DNA of 64,000 bases from Labilibaculum antarcticum (GTDB taxonomy: Bacteria; Bacteroidota; Bacteroidia; Bacteroidales; Marinifilaceae): contig NZ_AP018042.1 of the NCBI RefSeq assembly GCF_002356295.1, forward strand, positions 3,070,361-3,134,360, read 5' to 3'. The notes below the pieces were generated by a model that worked only from the letters and a program-made list of their open reading frames with translations, made no database searches and was not told where the DNA came from. The position numbers and the translations under genes are program-made. Position 1 is the first letter of the stretch. Every line of letters starts with the position of its first letter. Of the stretch, positions 35,093 through 44,510 are shown in pieces.

Positions 35093-35683
35093 TTAAATTG
35101 TAACCGGAAGCTTGAAGATAATAGAAAACATTCGTTCAAAAATTAATGGAAGAACTAAAATGAGTAAACTGGCCATAATTGTGAAGCCTGGTTTTTTATT
35201 TTCGGATAGGGGGAGTAGTGGGGATATTCCCAACCATAACACACGAATAAAATAAAGTTCGAAGACCAAACAAATTTGATTCAGGAACGAGTAGTTGGGA
35301 AATAGTTTTGCCAAACTGTGAAATAGGCAGAAAATTGACCCGCTATAAATAATTAGCTGATAAATGGTTTCAGATTTAATTTCTAATTGAAAATTTGGAG
35401 CAAGAAGTTTGATCATTTTCCCTGCAACAAAGAATGCCAGATATAAGGATAAAAAAGAAACAGCAAGTTGAGAGATACCAATACTTAAACTTCCCGTATG
35501 AATTAAACCTCCTGCAAAAGCCAGAAGAGAGCAGACCGTAATTACAGGAAATGCAAAACGAATGAAAATAGATCGAACAGTATTTATCTCTTGAACAATT
35601 ATATCCCATTCATTTTTTGGATCAATAAGTAGATTGAACCATCTGGATAAAGAATATTTTATATTTTTTGGGTGAAAATTCAT
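35093..35683 (-). CDS. Yip1-family multi-pass membrane protein (copy 1)
   Basis: A 196-residue protein with about five transmembrane helices. An N-terminal amphipathic segment (LSRWFNLLIDPKNEWDII) and the LWLGISPLLPLSENKKPGF motif before the last helix are typical of bacterial Yip1/DUF1282 proteins. Function unknown. The next gene upstream is a distant paralogue with the same motif, 101 bases away. Possibly in one unit with smpB. Confidence 0.78.
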   Translation of the reverse strand: MNFHPKNIKYSLSRWFNLLIDPKNEWDIIVQEINTVRSIFIRFAFPVITVCSLLAFAGGLIHTGSLSIGISQLAVSFLSLYLAFFVAGKMIKLLAPNFQLEIKSETIYQLIIYSGSIFCLFHSLAKLFPNYSFLNQICLVFELYFIRVLWLGISPLLPLSENKKPGFTIMASLLILVLPLIFERMFSIIFKLPVTI

Positions 35684-35784
35684 TGCGTCTGTTTCTTAAT
35701 TTTGAATAAAATCAAAATTAACTAAGCTTTTCTAATTTGAAGTGTTTTCTTGCAAAATTGTATGCTTTGATTTAGGCTCTTTGA

Positions 35785-36384
35785 TTAAAAATCCAAAAGG
35801 CTGGCTGTTCCAATAAAAAATGCGCCTAAAACAGCATATATCGAAAGCAATCCAATTAATATGAATGTAAAATACCCCGATTTTTTATCATCAGCAATTG
35901 AAAGCATTGGGGATATTCCTTTGTAAAGAATGTAAAAACTGAAAAGGCTTAAAATGGTAAGATAATTTATCGTTGGAATTAAAAATGCCAACGAATTAAA
36001 TATGATGCCAGGGACGAAGGAATAGCCAATAAGGGTGAAAGCTTTGTTGAATCTTATGGTTTTAGTATCGAAGTGGGCAAATTTACTGGCAAGAAGACTG
36101 GAAATGTAAATTGATAGAATGGAAAACAGAAATGTCGCACTTGCTGAAAATATGTGCATATTAATATGTTGCGAAGGATTGTGATCGAATAATTGATAGC
36201 CTGAAAAATTACAAATGGCCATTAATAATAGCAATGGGAGTATAAGACTCAGGAATAATTGTTTGGGGCTTCGTTCTTCTCTAGCAATTGATTTCCAAGT
36301 CTGTTCTGGTTGAATAAAAAGGAGTAGACTGTGTTTGTATGCACTTGCGATTGTCATATTGAATAGAGTTGTTGGTGAATTCAA
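35785..36384 (-). CDS. Yip1-family multi-pass membrane protein (copy 2)
   Basis: A 199-residue paralogue of the downstream gene: an N-terminal FIQPEQTWKSIAREE segment, five predicted helices and KGISPMLSIADDKKSGYF before the last helix. A Met nine codons in (36357) is an alternative start. The two proteins share layout but little identity outside the motif, so the duplication is old. Role unknown. Confidence 0.75.
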   Translation of the reverse strand: MNSPTTLFNMTIASAYKHSLLLFIQPEQTWKSIAREERSPKQLFLSLILPLLLLMAICNFSGYQLFDHNPSQHINMHIFSASATFLFSILSIYISSLLASKFAHFDTKTIRFNKAFTLIGYSFVPGIIFNSLAFLIPTINYLTILSLFSFYILYKGISPMLSIADDKKSGYFTFILIGLLSIYAVLGAFFIGTASLLDF

Positions 36385-36500
36385 AAAACTTAAAGTAATT
36401 TTACCGCGTAGATCACATACACAGTCTTTTCTTATTGTAAGATAAACAATATCCGGATAAACAAAAACTGATCGTTTTTGGTTCGGGAAAAATATTTAAG

Positions 36501-37415
36501 ATGCAGAATAACTTATTAGTTGTACTTGGAGCAACCGCTACCGGAAAAACAAGCCTGGCGGTACATTTGGCAAAAGAATTCAATGGGGAAATCATTAGTG
36601 CAGATTCCCGTCAGATATATCGTGGAATGGATTTGGGGACAGGTAAAGATTTGGATGAATATGTTTTGGATGGAACTCCTATCCCATATCATTTAATTGA
36701 TATTGCCGATGCCGGTTATAAGTACAATGTGTATGAGTTTCAGCAAGATTTTGTAAAAGCTTTTGAGCTGATTACTGCAAAAAAAAAGATGCCTGTTGTT
36801 TGCGGTGGAACAGGAATGTACCTGGAGGCAGCTTTGAAAGGCTATAAATTGATTGCAGTGCCAAAAGATCAGGCTTTTCGTGATGAATTGCTTGATAAGT
36901 CATTGGATGAGTTAGGAGCTATTCTTCGCTCTTACAAAAAAGTACACAATAATTCTGATCTGGAAACTCAGAAGCGGGCGATTCGGGCTATCGAAATAGA
37001 ACGATACTGTGCTTCTCATCCCGAAATAGAAATAGATTATCCGGAAATGAATCCTTTACTAATAGGAATCAAGTTCGATCGTGAGGTTAGGCGGGCGAGA
37101 ATCACCCAGCGTTTAAAAGAGCGCCTAAAATCGGGAATGGTCGAAGAGGTTGAAGCTTTGATTAAATCAGGCGTTTCAGCTGACGATTTAATATACTATG
37201 GCTTGGAATATAAATTTTTGACACAGTATGTTGTTGGTGACTTAACTTACGATGAGATGTTTACTAGTCTTGAGGTGGCAATTCATCAGTTTGCCAAGCG
37301 TCAAATGACCTGGTTCCGGAAAATGGAACGTAGTGGCTCAAACATCCATTGGTTGGATGGGTTTATGCCATTGGAGGAGAAAATACAGAAGGTGAAAGAG
37401 TTGGCGGTGATTTAG
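36501..37415 (+). CDS. miaA: tRNA dimethylallyltransferase
   Basis: A 304-residue enzyme that adds an isopentenyl group to A37 of tRNAs reading UNN codons. P-loop GATATGKTSLA, then ISADSRQIYRGMDLGTGKD, PYHLIDI, and CGGTGMYLEAALKGY. The RRARITQRLKERLKSGMVEEVEAL and FAKRQMTWFRK segments bind tRNA. Normal length. Its stop overlaps the stop of the converging hydrolase gene by 4 bases. Confidence 0.96.
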   Translation: MQNNLLVVLGATATGKTSLAVHLAKEFNGEIISADSRQIYRGMDLGTGKDLDEYVLDGTPIPYHLIDIADAGYKYNVYEFQQDFVKAFELITAKKKMPVVCGGTGMYLEAALKGYKLIAVPKDQAFRDELLDKSLDELGAILRSYKKVHNNSDLETQKRAIRAIEIERYCASHPEIEIDYPEMNPLLIGIKFDREVRRARITQRLKERLKSGMVEEVEALIKSGVSADDLIYYGLEYKFLTQYVVGDLTYDEMFTSLEVAIHQFAKRQMTWFRKMERSGSNIHWLDGFMPLEEKIQKVKELAVI

Positions 37416-38047
37416 TTTAGGTGTTTTCCAAGTTCAGAGAATGTGATTCTTGTAACGCCTAATTGATCCCAACGTGCGAAGGGTAGGGGAATGTTTGGTA
37501 ATTCCTTAATGGCATCTTCAATAACGTAAACAGCAATGTTTCGTTGAGCTAAACCAACAACCGCGCAATCAACACAAACATTAGTTGTAACTCCATACAC
37601 GAAAACCTTTTTAGGTGCTATGAGTTCTAACACGGCTTCTGTATTTGTATTTCCCTCAAATACATCAAAAGCATCTTTTTTGATTATAATATTGCGATTG
37701 ATAATAAAATCACGAATATTTTTCTCAGAATAGATCTGGTCCCATAAAACTTCAGAAAATGGCGTTTCAGGATTCGTTTCGTTCACATATTCGGCACCAG
37801 ATGTATTGGCCATGCAATGTGGTGGAAATGTTGTGATGAAATCAGGATTGTTCGACAATTCTTTTGAGCTGTCGTAATGGAAATCAGCAGTGTTGACTAC
37901 TTGAATGTTATTGCTTTTAGCAAGCGAAGTTATTTGGCTAAGTACAGGTTGAATTTGCTCTGCACCGGGAGCGTATAATTTACCGGAGGCACTCATGAAA
38001 TCAATTTGAGTGTCAACATTCCAAAATAAAATATCTTTTGCGAACAT
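37412..38047 (-). CDS. Isochorismatase-fold cysteine hydrolase (nicotinamidase-like)
   Basis: A 211-residue protein. It has the catalytic Asp in NVDTQIDFM, a lysine in IIKKDAFDVFEGN, and the cysteine in VYGVTTNVCVDCAVVGL, preceded by the cis-peptide region. TADFH and FPPHCMANTSGAEY resemble the nicotinamidase metal site (Asp/His). It probably hydrolyses nicotinamide or a similar amide, but the N-terminal layout differs enough from PncA that the substrate is uncertain. Single gene. Confidence 0.85.
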   Translation of the reverse strand: MFAKDILFWNVDTQIDFMSASGKLYAPGAEQIQPVLSQITSLAKSNNIQVVNTADFHYDSSKELSNNPDFITTFPPHCMANTSGAEYVNETNPETPFSEVLWDQIYSEKNIRDFIINRNIIIKKDAFDVFEGNTNTEAVLELIAPKKVFVYGVTTNVCVDCAVVGLAQRNIAVYVIEDAIKELPNIPLPFARWDQLGVTRITFSELGKHLN

Positions 38048-38251
38048 AGCTTATTTCTTATTTAGATTTGTATCGATTACAATATTACAACAGCATAAAA
38101 AGATATCAAAACGAAAGCCTGAATTATTCGCTTTACTATATCTGAAAAATATCCCCTTTTAACCTGATAATTGCAGGTGACAACGAATAATTTTCACTCC
38201 TTGTTATTTCTTTTCTACTTTTCTTTTGAAATTTACTGCTAATAGTGTGTT

Positions 38252-39325
38252 ATGACTAACATAAAGAAAATAACCCGTAGTCGGGTTGCTTATCATATAA
38301 TATTTTGGGTGATTGCCTTTACATTTTGGCTGTTTACCATGTTTGTGGCAAGTAATTTTAAAAATATTCTGAGATTGGAACCTGTCTTAATGACATTTGT
38401 GTTCAATCTTTGTTTTGCTGTTGCTGTTTATTTTAATTTGTTGGTTTTAATACCAGCCTTATTTAAAAAACAAAAATTCTTTTTATACTCAATAGCTCTA
38501 CTAGCTTGTATTTCTTTGTCGGCTTTTTTTATCGATTTTTTATTGGTTTATCCATTAGGTCAGTTTGTTCAGGGAGATCAGTATTTTGGCAAATTGACTT
38601 TTGTTGTCTGGTTTAATTTTGCATTTTTCACCTTTATATATGTTGGCGTTACAAGTTTTTTGTCCTTAATGAGGGAGTTGTTTATGTTGCAAACAATATC
38701 TTTTCAATTAAAAGATATTGAAAAAGAAAAATTGGAAGCAGAGTTGAAAGCATTAAAAGCACAGATTAATCCTCATTTTCTCTTTAATACTTTGAATAAT
38801 ATTTATTCTCTTACACTTGATAAATCTGATAAAGCACCCAATTTAGTTTTGAAACTGTCTGATTTAATGCGATATATTTTGTACGATTGCAATGATCGTT
38901 ATGTATTGTTGGAGAAAGAGCTGGAGTTTATAAGAAATTATCTCGAATTACAGATAATCAGATTGGATGATCGTATACCCGTGAAAATGGTAGTGAAAGG
39001 GGATACGGCGAGGTATAAAATAGCGCCTTTGTTGTTTGAACCTCTTATTGAAAATGCATTTAAGCATGGCGCTTACGGCAGAAATAATGAAGGTTTTGTA
39101 AATATTCTCTTTGATTTTGAAGATAAGAATAACATTGAATTATCAATAGAGAACCGATCGGAGGGTGAGTGGACTAAAGAACGCGAGAATAATAGTGGCA
39201 TCGGAATAAAGAATGTAATTCGTCGTTTAGAGTTGTTGTATCCCGATAAACATCGATTGGAAATTAAGGACGAAAACAATCTTTATAAAGTTACCTTACA
39301 AATCGATTTGTCCGAACCAAATTAA
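38252..39325 (+). CDS. LytS/YehU-type sensor histidine kinase
   Basis: A 357-residue kinase. Four hydrophobic helices (about residues 14-130) form a sensor without a large periplasmic domain. A short coiled linker follows, then the His_kinase domain with phospho-acceptor AQINPHFLFNTLNNIYSL and the ATPase motifs LIENAFKHG and GIGIKNV. Located 11 bases upstream of its LytTR response regulator, so the two form a system. The signal is unknown. Confidence 0.94.
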   Translation: MTNIKKITRSRVAYHIIFWVIAFTFWLFTMFVASNFKNILRLEPVLMTFVFNLCFAVAVYFNLLVLIPALFKKQKFFLYSIALLACISLSAFFIDFLLVYPLGQFVQGDQYFGKLTFVVWFNFAFFTFIYVGVTSFLSLMRELFMLQTISFQLKDIEKEKLEAELKALKAQINPHFLFNTLNNIYSLTLDKSDKAPNLVLKLSDLMRYILYDCNDRYVLLEKELEFIRNYLELQIIRLDDRIPVKMVVKGDTARYKIAPLLFEPLIENAFKHGAYGRNNEGFVNILFDFEDKNNIELSIENRSEGEWTKERENNSGIGIKNVIRRLELLYPDKHRLEIKDENNLYKVTLQIDLSEPN

Positions 39326-39336
39326 GTTTAGATCCT

Positions 39337-40041
39337 ATGAAGTTAAAATGTTTAATTGTTGATGATGAACCATTGGCACAACGTGTTTTAGAAAAATACG
39401 TTTCTGAATTACCTGGACTCGAGTTGATAGGAAAATGCAGTGATGCGATTGAGGCCATGGAGGTTTTGCAAGAGAAAGAGGTTGACCTTATTTTTCTAGA
39501 TATAAATATGCCTCGCTTAAGCGGAATCAATTTTCTGAAGACTTATAAAAATCCACCAATGGTTGTGATTACCACGGCTTACACAGAGTATGCTTTAGAA
39601 AGCTATGAGTTGAATGTATTGGATTATCTGAAAAAACCTTTTTCTTTTGAACGCTTTTTGCTGGCGGTTCAAAAAGCAGAGGAGAAAATGAAAGGTGGCG
39701 TTGAACCTCAGGAATTGGAGAAGGATGAACGGGAATTCATTTTTGTTAAGGCAAATAAGAAAACGATTAATATCAGCCTCGACTCAATTTTGTACGTTGA
39801 GGCCCTGGGTGATTACGTTAAGATTTTTACAAACGACGGACATATTGTTACTTATCAATCGTTAAAAGGGATTGAGCGCTTATTACCATCTCATAAGTTT
39901 TACCGGATTCATAAATCTTATATTGTGTCTCTGTCAAAAATCAAATCAATAGAAGGGAATATGGTACACCTGGAAAAAGGGACTATCCCAATTGGAAATA
40001 ATTACAAACAGAGTTTCTTTCAAAGAATACATCCCGCATAA
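39337..40041 (+). CDS. LytTR-family response regulator
   Basis: A 234-residue regulator. The receiver domain has VDDEPLAQRVL, phospho-Asp in LIFLDINMP (about residue 55), TTAYTEYAL and the KKP lysine. The C-terminal LytTR DNA-binding domain is EFIFVKANKKTINISLDSILYVEALGDYVKIF ... FYRIHKSYIVSLSKI. LytTR proteins bind direct repeats spaced about two helical turns apart. Regulated genes are not known; no export or antibiotic genes adjoin it. Confidence 0.95.
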   Translation: MKLKCLIVDDEPLAQRVLEKYVSELPGLELIGKCSDAIEAMEVLQEKEVDLIFLDINMPRLSGINFLKTYKNPPMVVITTAYTEYALESYELNVLDYLKKPFSFERFLLAVQKAEEKMKGGVEPQELEKDEREFIFVKANKKTINISLDSILYVEALGDYVKIFTNDGHIVTYQSLKGIERLLPSHKFYRIHKSYIVSLSKIKSIEGNMVHLEKGTIPIGNNYKQSFFQRIHPA

Positions 40042-40069
40042 TATTATTATCCCGTTTTGTTTTTCAACA

Positions 40070-40105
40070 GGTCCGATGAAATTTTTTATCGGGTCTTTTT
40101 TTTTT
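40070..40105 (+). terminator. Terminator after the LytTR system
   Basis: Arms GGTCCGAT (40070-40077) and ATCGGGTC (40088-40095) with two G:T pairs, followed by a nine-T run. The remaining ~250 bases to the next gene show no gene. Confidence 0.75.
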
Positions 40106-40352
40106 AATATAAGTACTTGTTGTATTTTGTATTGAATTTCATTTGCATCTAACTGATTGTTAGTCGAAGTCAGTGATTAGTTGTTCTTGAAGATAAAGTT
40201 TTTTGGCCTGTAATTTCTTCTCTGTAGAGAGGATCGGGTGAGCCAGTAAAGGAGTGCAAATATATTGGGTTGTTCGTGCTTGTATTTTGTTCTCTTTTTG
40301 TTAAATTTAAACCTGAAAAATTGAATTTTAGATCTATAAAAATTGAGAATCC

Positions 40353-41186
40353 ATGAAAAAACTTATTAATTGCCGTTATATTGTTTTTCTTGTAGTGATT
40401 GCCTTTGCTTTTAATTTTACTGGTTGTAAGCCAGTTGATAAAAAAAAGACTGAAGGACAGACTGTGAAGCCATTGCTAAAGAAAGCAATTGAGAAAGAGG
40501 TGAAAGATGTTGTTTATCCTCTTCCAACCACTTTTGAGTTGGTTTCAATGTTGAATCGTATTGGTGCTGATTACATATTAGGCCTTTCTAATTCATCAGA
40601 GAATGCCGATAAATATTTTACTGAAAAAGCAAGAGCTTTAAATCTTGGTGTTTATAGTGCCGATTTAAGTTATGCAAGTACATATCAGCGTAAGCAGGAA
40701 ACAATGTTGTTTTTAAAAGCCTCTAAAGCTTTAATCGATAATCTTGAAATTACAAGTGCTTACAATGAAACTTTTGTTAAAGAGGTTGAGAATAACCTGG
40801 ATGATAAGGATCAGTTGGTGAAAGTAATCACAAATTCATTTTACGATACTTATGAGTTTTTGAATAAGAATGCAAAAGGGAATCTTTCGTTAATGGTGGT
40901 TAGCGGGAGTTTTATTGAGGGATTGTATATTGCAACTCATATCTCTGAGAATACTTATTCTAACCCAGAAATAGTAAAAGTGATTTTTGATCAAAAAGTA
41001 TCATTGGATAAACTATTAACAGTTTTAGAGCCAGAAGCTAAAGACCCTAATATTGATTCTTTAATTATTGAGTTGAATGGTCTTAAACTAAGCTATGATA
41101 AAATCGTTGATGGTAGTATGACTGAAGGACAACTTAAAGAAATTACCGCTAGTGTTGCTAAACTTAGAGACGCTATCGTTCAATAA
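40353..41186 (+). CDS. Hypothetical lipoprotein next to the TerB-ABC transporter
   Basis: A 277-residue protein with lipoprotein signal FAFNFTGC. The rest is mostly helical (LPTTFELVSMLNRIGADYILGLSNSSENADKYF..., LKASKALIDNLEIT, LMVVSGSFIEGLYIATHI). No domain is recognised. It is 155 bases upstream of the large ABC protein, with a terminator hairpin between, so linkage is by neighbourhood only. Confidence 0.75.
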   Translation: MKKLINCRYIVFLVVIAFAFNFTGCKPVDKKKTEGQTVKPLLKKAIEKEVKDVVYPLPTTFELVSMLNRIGADYILGLSNSSENADKYFTEKARALNLGVYSADLSYASTYQRKQETMLFLKASKALIDNLEITSAYNETFVKEVENNLDDKDQLVKVITNSFYDTYEFLNKNAKGNLSLMVVSGSFIEGLYIATHISENTYSNPEIVKVIFDQKVSLDKLLTVLEPEAKDPNIDSLIIELNGLKLSYDKIVDGSMTEGQLKEITASVAKLRDAIVQ

Positions 41187-41212
41187 TTAATTGTTGTAAC
41201 AATACATATATG

Positions 41213-41245
41213 ACTGCCTTTCGTTTTGGAAGGCAGTTTTTTTAT
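41213..41245 (+). terminator. Terminator after the lipoprotein gene
   Basis: Stem ACTGCCTT/AAGGCAGT (41213-41220/41230-41237) with a 9-base loop and a T-run. Confidence 0.85.
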
Positions 41246-41341
41246 GCCAAGATCGTTGGTTCAACATTCCTTTTGTTTAGGAAATAAATTGTATTTTTAA
41301 GTCAGTCCGGTAAAGGCAAACTATAAATTCTGATAAAGTAA

Positions 41342-44300
41342 ATGGGGGAATCGATTTTAAATGCATTAATGCATCTTTTTGCCATCGTTGCTAATGCTAA
41401 AGAAGAAGGAGTTTCGAGGCAAGGAAAGGTAATTGTAGAAGGGTTTTTAAATCGGTATGTGAATTTAGAACTCCAAATTGAATATCTACGATTATTTGAG
41501 AACTATTTTGAATTCTATCGTCGGGAGATGGAGTATCAGGTAAGTGTGCATTCTCAGCAGGTCAACATTCTTTCTTTAACTGAGGCATCCAAGGTTTGTG
41601 CAAAGATTAAAGGCGAATTGGTTCAGGAGGAGCGTTTGATTGTTTTGTTGCGTTTGCTGGAATTTGTTTATGAAGATAAAGTCGTAAGTGAGAATGAATT
41701 CGAGTTTATCAGTATCGTTGCTGAAAGTTTTAAAATTTCAAGATCGGAATTTATTAACTGCCTTGCTTTTGTTTGGGATGATACGCTCGACGAATACGAC
41801 AAAAGTAAATTTCTGATTATAGATAATAAGGTTACAGAATGGTCTGAGAATCTATCCTGGTTCATGAAGAAAGATGCTAAAAAAAATGAAAACGATTTTA
41901 AGCATTTATTCTGTGACAACATGTATGGTCGAATTCTGGTCATGTTCGTGGAGAGTGTAAACTTGTTGGTGTTTAAATATGAGGGAGAATTGAATCTTTA
42001 TCTGGAAGGAAACAAGATAAAGCCCGATAAAACCTATCAATTGAGTAATGGTTCCATTATTAAAGGGCCTAATATAAAATCAATTTATTTCACAGATATT
42101 GCCGGAAAATTCCTGAAAGAGGAGTCGCAGGAGAAAATAATATTTTCGGCAAAAGAAATAGAATTTAAGTTTCGTAATTCGAATAACGGAATTCATAAGT
42201 TTAACATCTCGGAAGAGAGTGGACAGTTGATTGGAATAATGGGTGGTAGTGGTGTTGGAAAGTCCACATTGTTGAATGTTTTGAATGGGAATTTAAGTTT
42301 GAACCACGGTGAAATTCGTATTAACGATTACGATATCCATAAAAATAAACTGGCGGTTCGGGGATTAATCGGTTTTGTACCGCAAGACGATTTGTTGATT
42401 GAAGAACTGACTGTATTTCAGAATCTGTATTATAATGCCAAGTTATGCTTTAAGGATTACAGTGAAATTCAAATTTTAAAAAAAGTATTGCATATACTTC
42501 AGGATCTGGATTTGTATGAAGTGCGTGATCTTAAAGTTGGGGATCCATTGAATAAATTTATTAGTGGCGGACAGCGAAAACGAATAAATATTGGCTTGGA
42601 GCTGATGCGGGAACCTGCCATTCTCTTGGTTGATGAACCTACATCGGGATTGTCTTCTACCGACTCGGAAATGGTTATGAATCTGTTGAAGAGTCAAACA
42701 TTAAAGGGGAAATTGGTTGTGGCAAATATTCATCAGCCTTCCTCCGGGATTTTTAAAATGTTTGATAAGCTTTGGATTCTTGATCGAGGTGGTTATCCCA
42801 TTTATAACGGCAACCCAATTGATGCAATTGTTTACTTCAAGACTCAGAATTCGCAGGTTAATGCTTCCGAAAGTGAGTGCGTTACTTGTGGAAATGTAAA
42901 TCCTGAACAGATATTGCAGATTGTTGAGACCAAGTTGATTGATGACCAGGGGAAGCCAACTCGGGAGAGACGGATTCTTCCTGTTGAGTGGTATCAGAAA
43001 TACAAGGATAACATAGAATCTAATTATTTGCCATTACGTACAGATAAGAAGTTACCACAAAGTGATTTTAAGATTCCGGGTAAATTAAAGCAATTTTCCA
43101 TTTTCTGGATTCGTAATGTCCTTTCGAAACTAACCAACAAGCAGTACCTGATTATTAATTTGTTTGAGGCGCCATTGCTTGCTGTCATATTGGGCTATTT
43201 TACCAAATACACTACCGATTCGGGGTATGTATTTGGAGATAATAAAAATTTCCCTGTTTTTTTATTCATGTCGGTTGTGGTTTCCATGTTTTTGGGATTA
43301 ACTGTAAGTGCCGAAGAAATTATTCGGGACAAACGAATTTTGCAACGGGAGAAATTTTTGAATTTATGCAGACTTAGTTACCTCAGCTCTAAAATCATTT
43401 TCTTATTTGTTCTATCAGCAATTCAATCCATTTCATTTGTTTTGGTGGGTAACTATATATTGGAGGTTGAAGGGATGCTTTTTGCTTACTGGTTGGTGTT
43501 GTTCACAACTTCCTGTTTTTCGAACATGATTGGATTAAATATCTCATCGGGATTGAATTCGGTGATTACGATCTATATTCTGATTCCCTTGATTCTGGTT
43601 CCTCAGCTCTTATTGGGTGGGGCAATGATTAAATTTGATGATTTGCATGCAGGAATCACCGATAAGGTTTATGTGCCAATTGTTGGTGATTTGATGACCA
43701 CGCGTTGGGCATACGAAGCTTTGGCTGTTACTCAGTTTAAAGACAATCAATTTGAGAAGCACTTCTTTGAGTATGAGAAAGGAATTAGTGATGCATCTTT
43801 TAAAAGTTCATTCTTGATTCCAAAAATAGAATCTGTTTTGTCGGAATGTGAACGAAATATCGAGTTTGAAAAAAATACAGATGATACGGAAGCGAATTTT
43901 GTGATGCTTCGAAATGAAATTTCTCAGTTGGGAAGTGAAGTGGGTATCGAAATTTTTCCTGAGTTAAAGGAATTAAATGTTCTTGATTTTAATTTAAATG
44001 TTGCTGAGCAAACCAGAAATTTTTTGGATAAAGTAAAGCTTTATTATTTGGGGCTGGCAAGTGAGTCTGGTTATAAAAAGGACTTTGAGTATTCACGCTT
44101 GGTCGATTCTTTGGGTCGAGATGGTGTTTATGAGTTTAAGCAGAAATATTACAATACGGGTTTGGCTGATTTGGTTTTGAATAAAACGGAGATTAATAAG
44201 ATGATAGAAGTCGATCATCAATTGATTCAGAAGAAGGATCCAATTTTAATGTATCCGGATTCGAAGTTCGGTCGCTCTCATTTTTACTCCCCTGTAAAAC

Positions 44301-44461
44301 GAATTGGCAATTTTTATATCGATACATTTTGGTTTAATCTTGCAGTTGTGTGGTTGGGCACCTGTTTCTTATTTTTAACCTTATGGTCTGATGTTTTAAG
44401 AAAAGTAATGAACTATATCGAAAGCATTAAATTGGTGCGCAAAGAGAAAAAGAAAGAGTAA
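41342..44461 (+). CDS. ABCG-type ABC transporter with N-terminal TerB-like and FHA-like regions
   Basis: A 1039-residue fusion. Residues ~1-140 are helical and TerB-like (LFAIVANAKEEGVSRQGK; FVYEDKVVSENEFEFI). About 190-260 form a beta-rich, FHA-like stretch. The ATPase follows: Walker A MGGSGVGKST near 300, ISGGQRKRINIG near 407, LLVDEPTSGLSS near 429, and ANIHQPSSGIFKMFDKLWILDRGG, strongly like eukaryotic ABCG/White ATPases. A CVTCGN pair lies near 512. From ~600, membrane helices form an ABC2-type permease, with a large soluble loop (~810-990) before the final helix. Substrate unknown. Confidence 0.88.
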   Translation: MGESILNALMHLFAIVANAKEEGVSRQGKVIVEGFLNRYVNLELQIEYLRLFENYFEFYRREMEYQVSVHSQQVNILSLTEASKVCAKIKGELVQEERLIVLLRLLEFVYEDKVVSENEFEFISIVAESFKISRSEFINCLAFVWDDTLDEYDKSKFLIIDNKVTEWSENLSWFMKKDAKKNENDFKHLFCDNMYGRILVMFVESVNLLVFKYEGELNLYLEGNKIKPDKTYQLSNGSIIKGPNIKSIYFTDIAGKFLKEESQEKIIFSAKEIEFKFRNSNNGIHKFNISEESGQLIGIMGGSGVGKSTLLNVLNGNLSLNHGEIRINDYDIHKNKLAVRGLIGFVPQDDLLIEELTVFQNLYYNAKLCFKDYSEIQILKKVLHILQDLDLYEVRDLKVGDPLNKFISGGQRKRINIGLELMREPAILLVDEPTSGLSSTDSEMVMNLLKSQTLKGKLVVANIHQPSSGIFKMFDKLWILDRGGYPIYNGNPIDAIVYFKTQNSQVNASESECVTCGNVNPEQILQIVETKLIDDQGKPTRERRILPVEWYQKYKDNIESNYLPLRTDKKLPQSDFKIPGKLKQFSIFWIRNVLSKLTNKQYLIINLFEAPLLAVILGYFTKYTTDSGYVFGDNKNFPVFLFMSVVVSMFLGLTVSAEEIIRDKRILQREKFLNLCRLSYLSSKIIFLFVLSAIQSISFVLVGNYILEVEGMLFAYWLVLFTTSCFSNMIGLNISSGLNSVITIYILIPLILVPQLLLGGAMIKFDDLHAGITDKVYVPIVGDLMTTRWAYEALAVTQFKDNQFEKHFFEYEKGISDASFKSSFLIPKIESVLSECERNIEFEKNTDDTEANFVMLRNEISQLGSEVGIEIFPELKELNVLDFNLNVAEQTRNFLDKVKLYYLGLASESGYKKDFEYSRLVDSLGRDGVYEFKQKYYNTGLADLVLNKTEINKMIEVDHQLIQKKDPILMYPDSKFGRSHFYSPVKRIGNFYIDTFWFNLAVVWLGTCFLFLTLWSDVLRKVMNYIESIKLVRKEKKKE

Positions 44462-44510
44462 AAGAGGTCAGTTGAATCAGGATTGTTCTATAATGTAGGA
44501 AGGTAGAATG

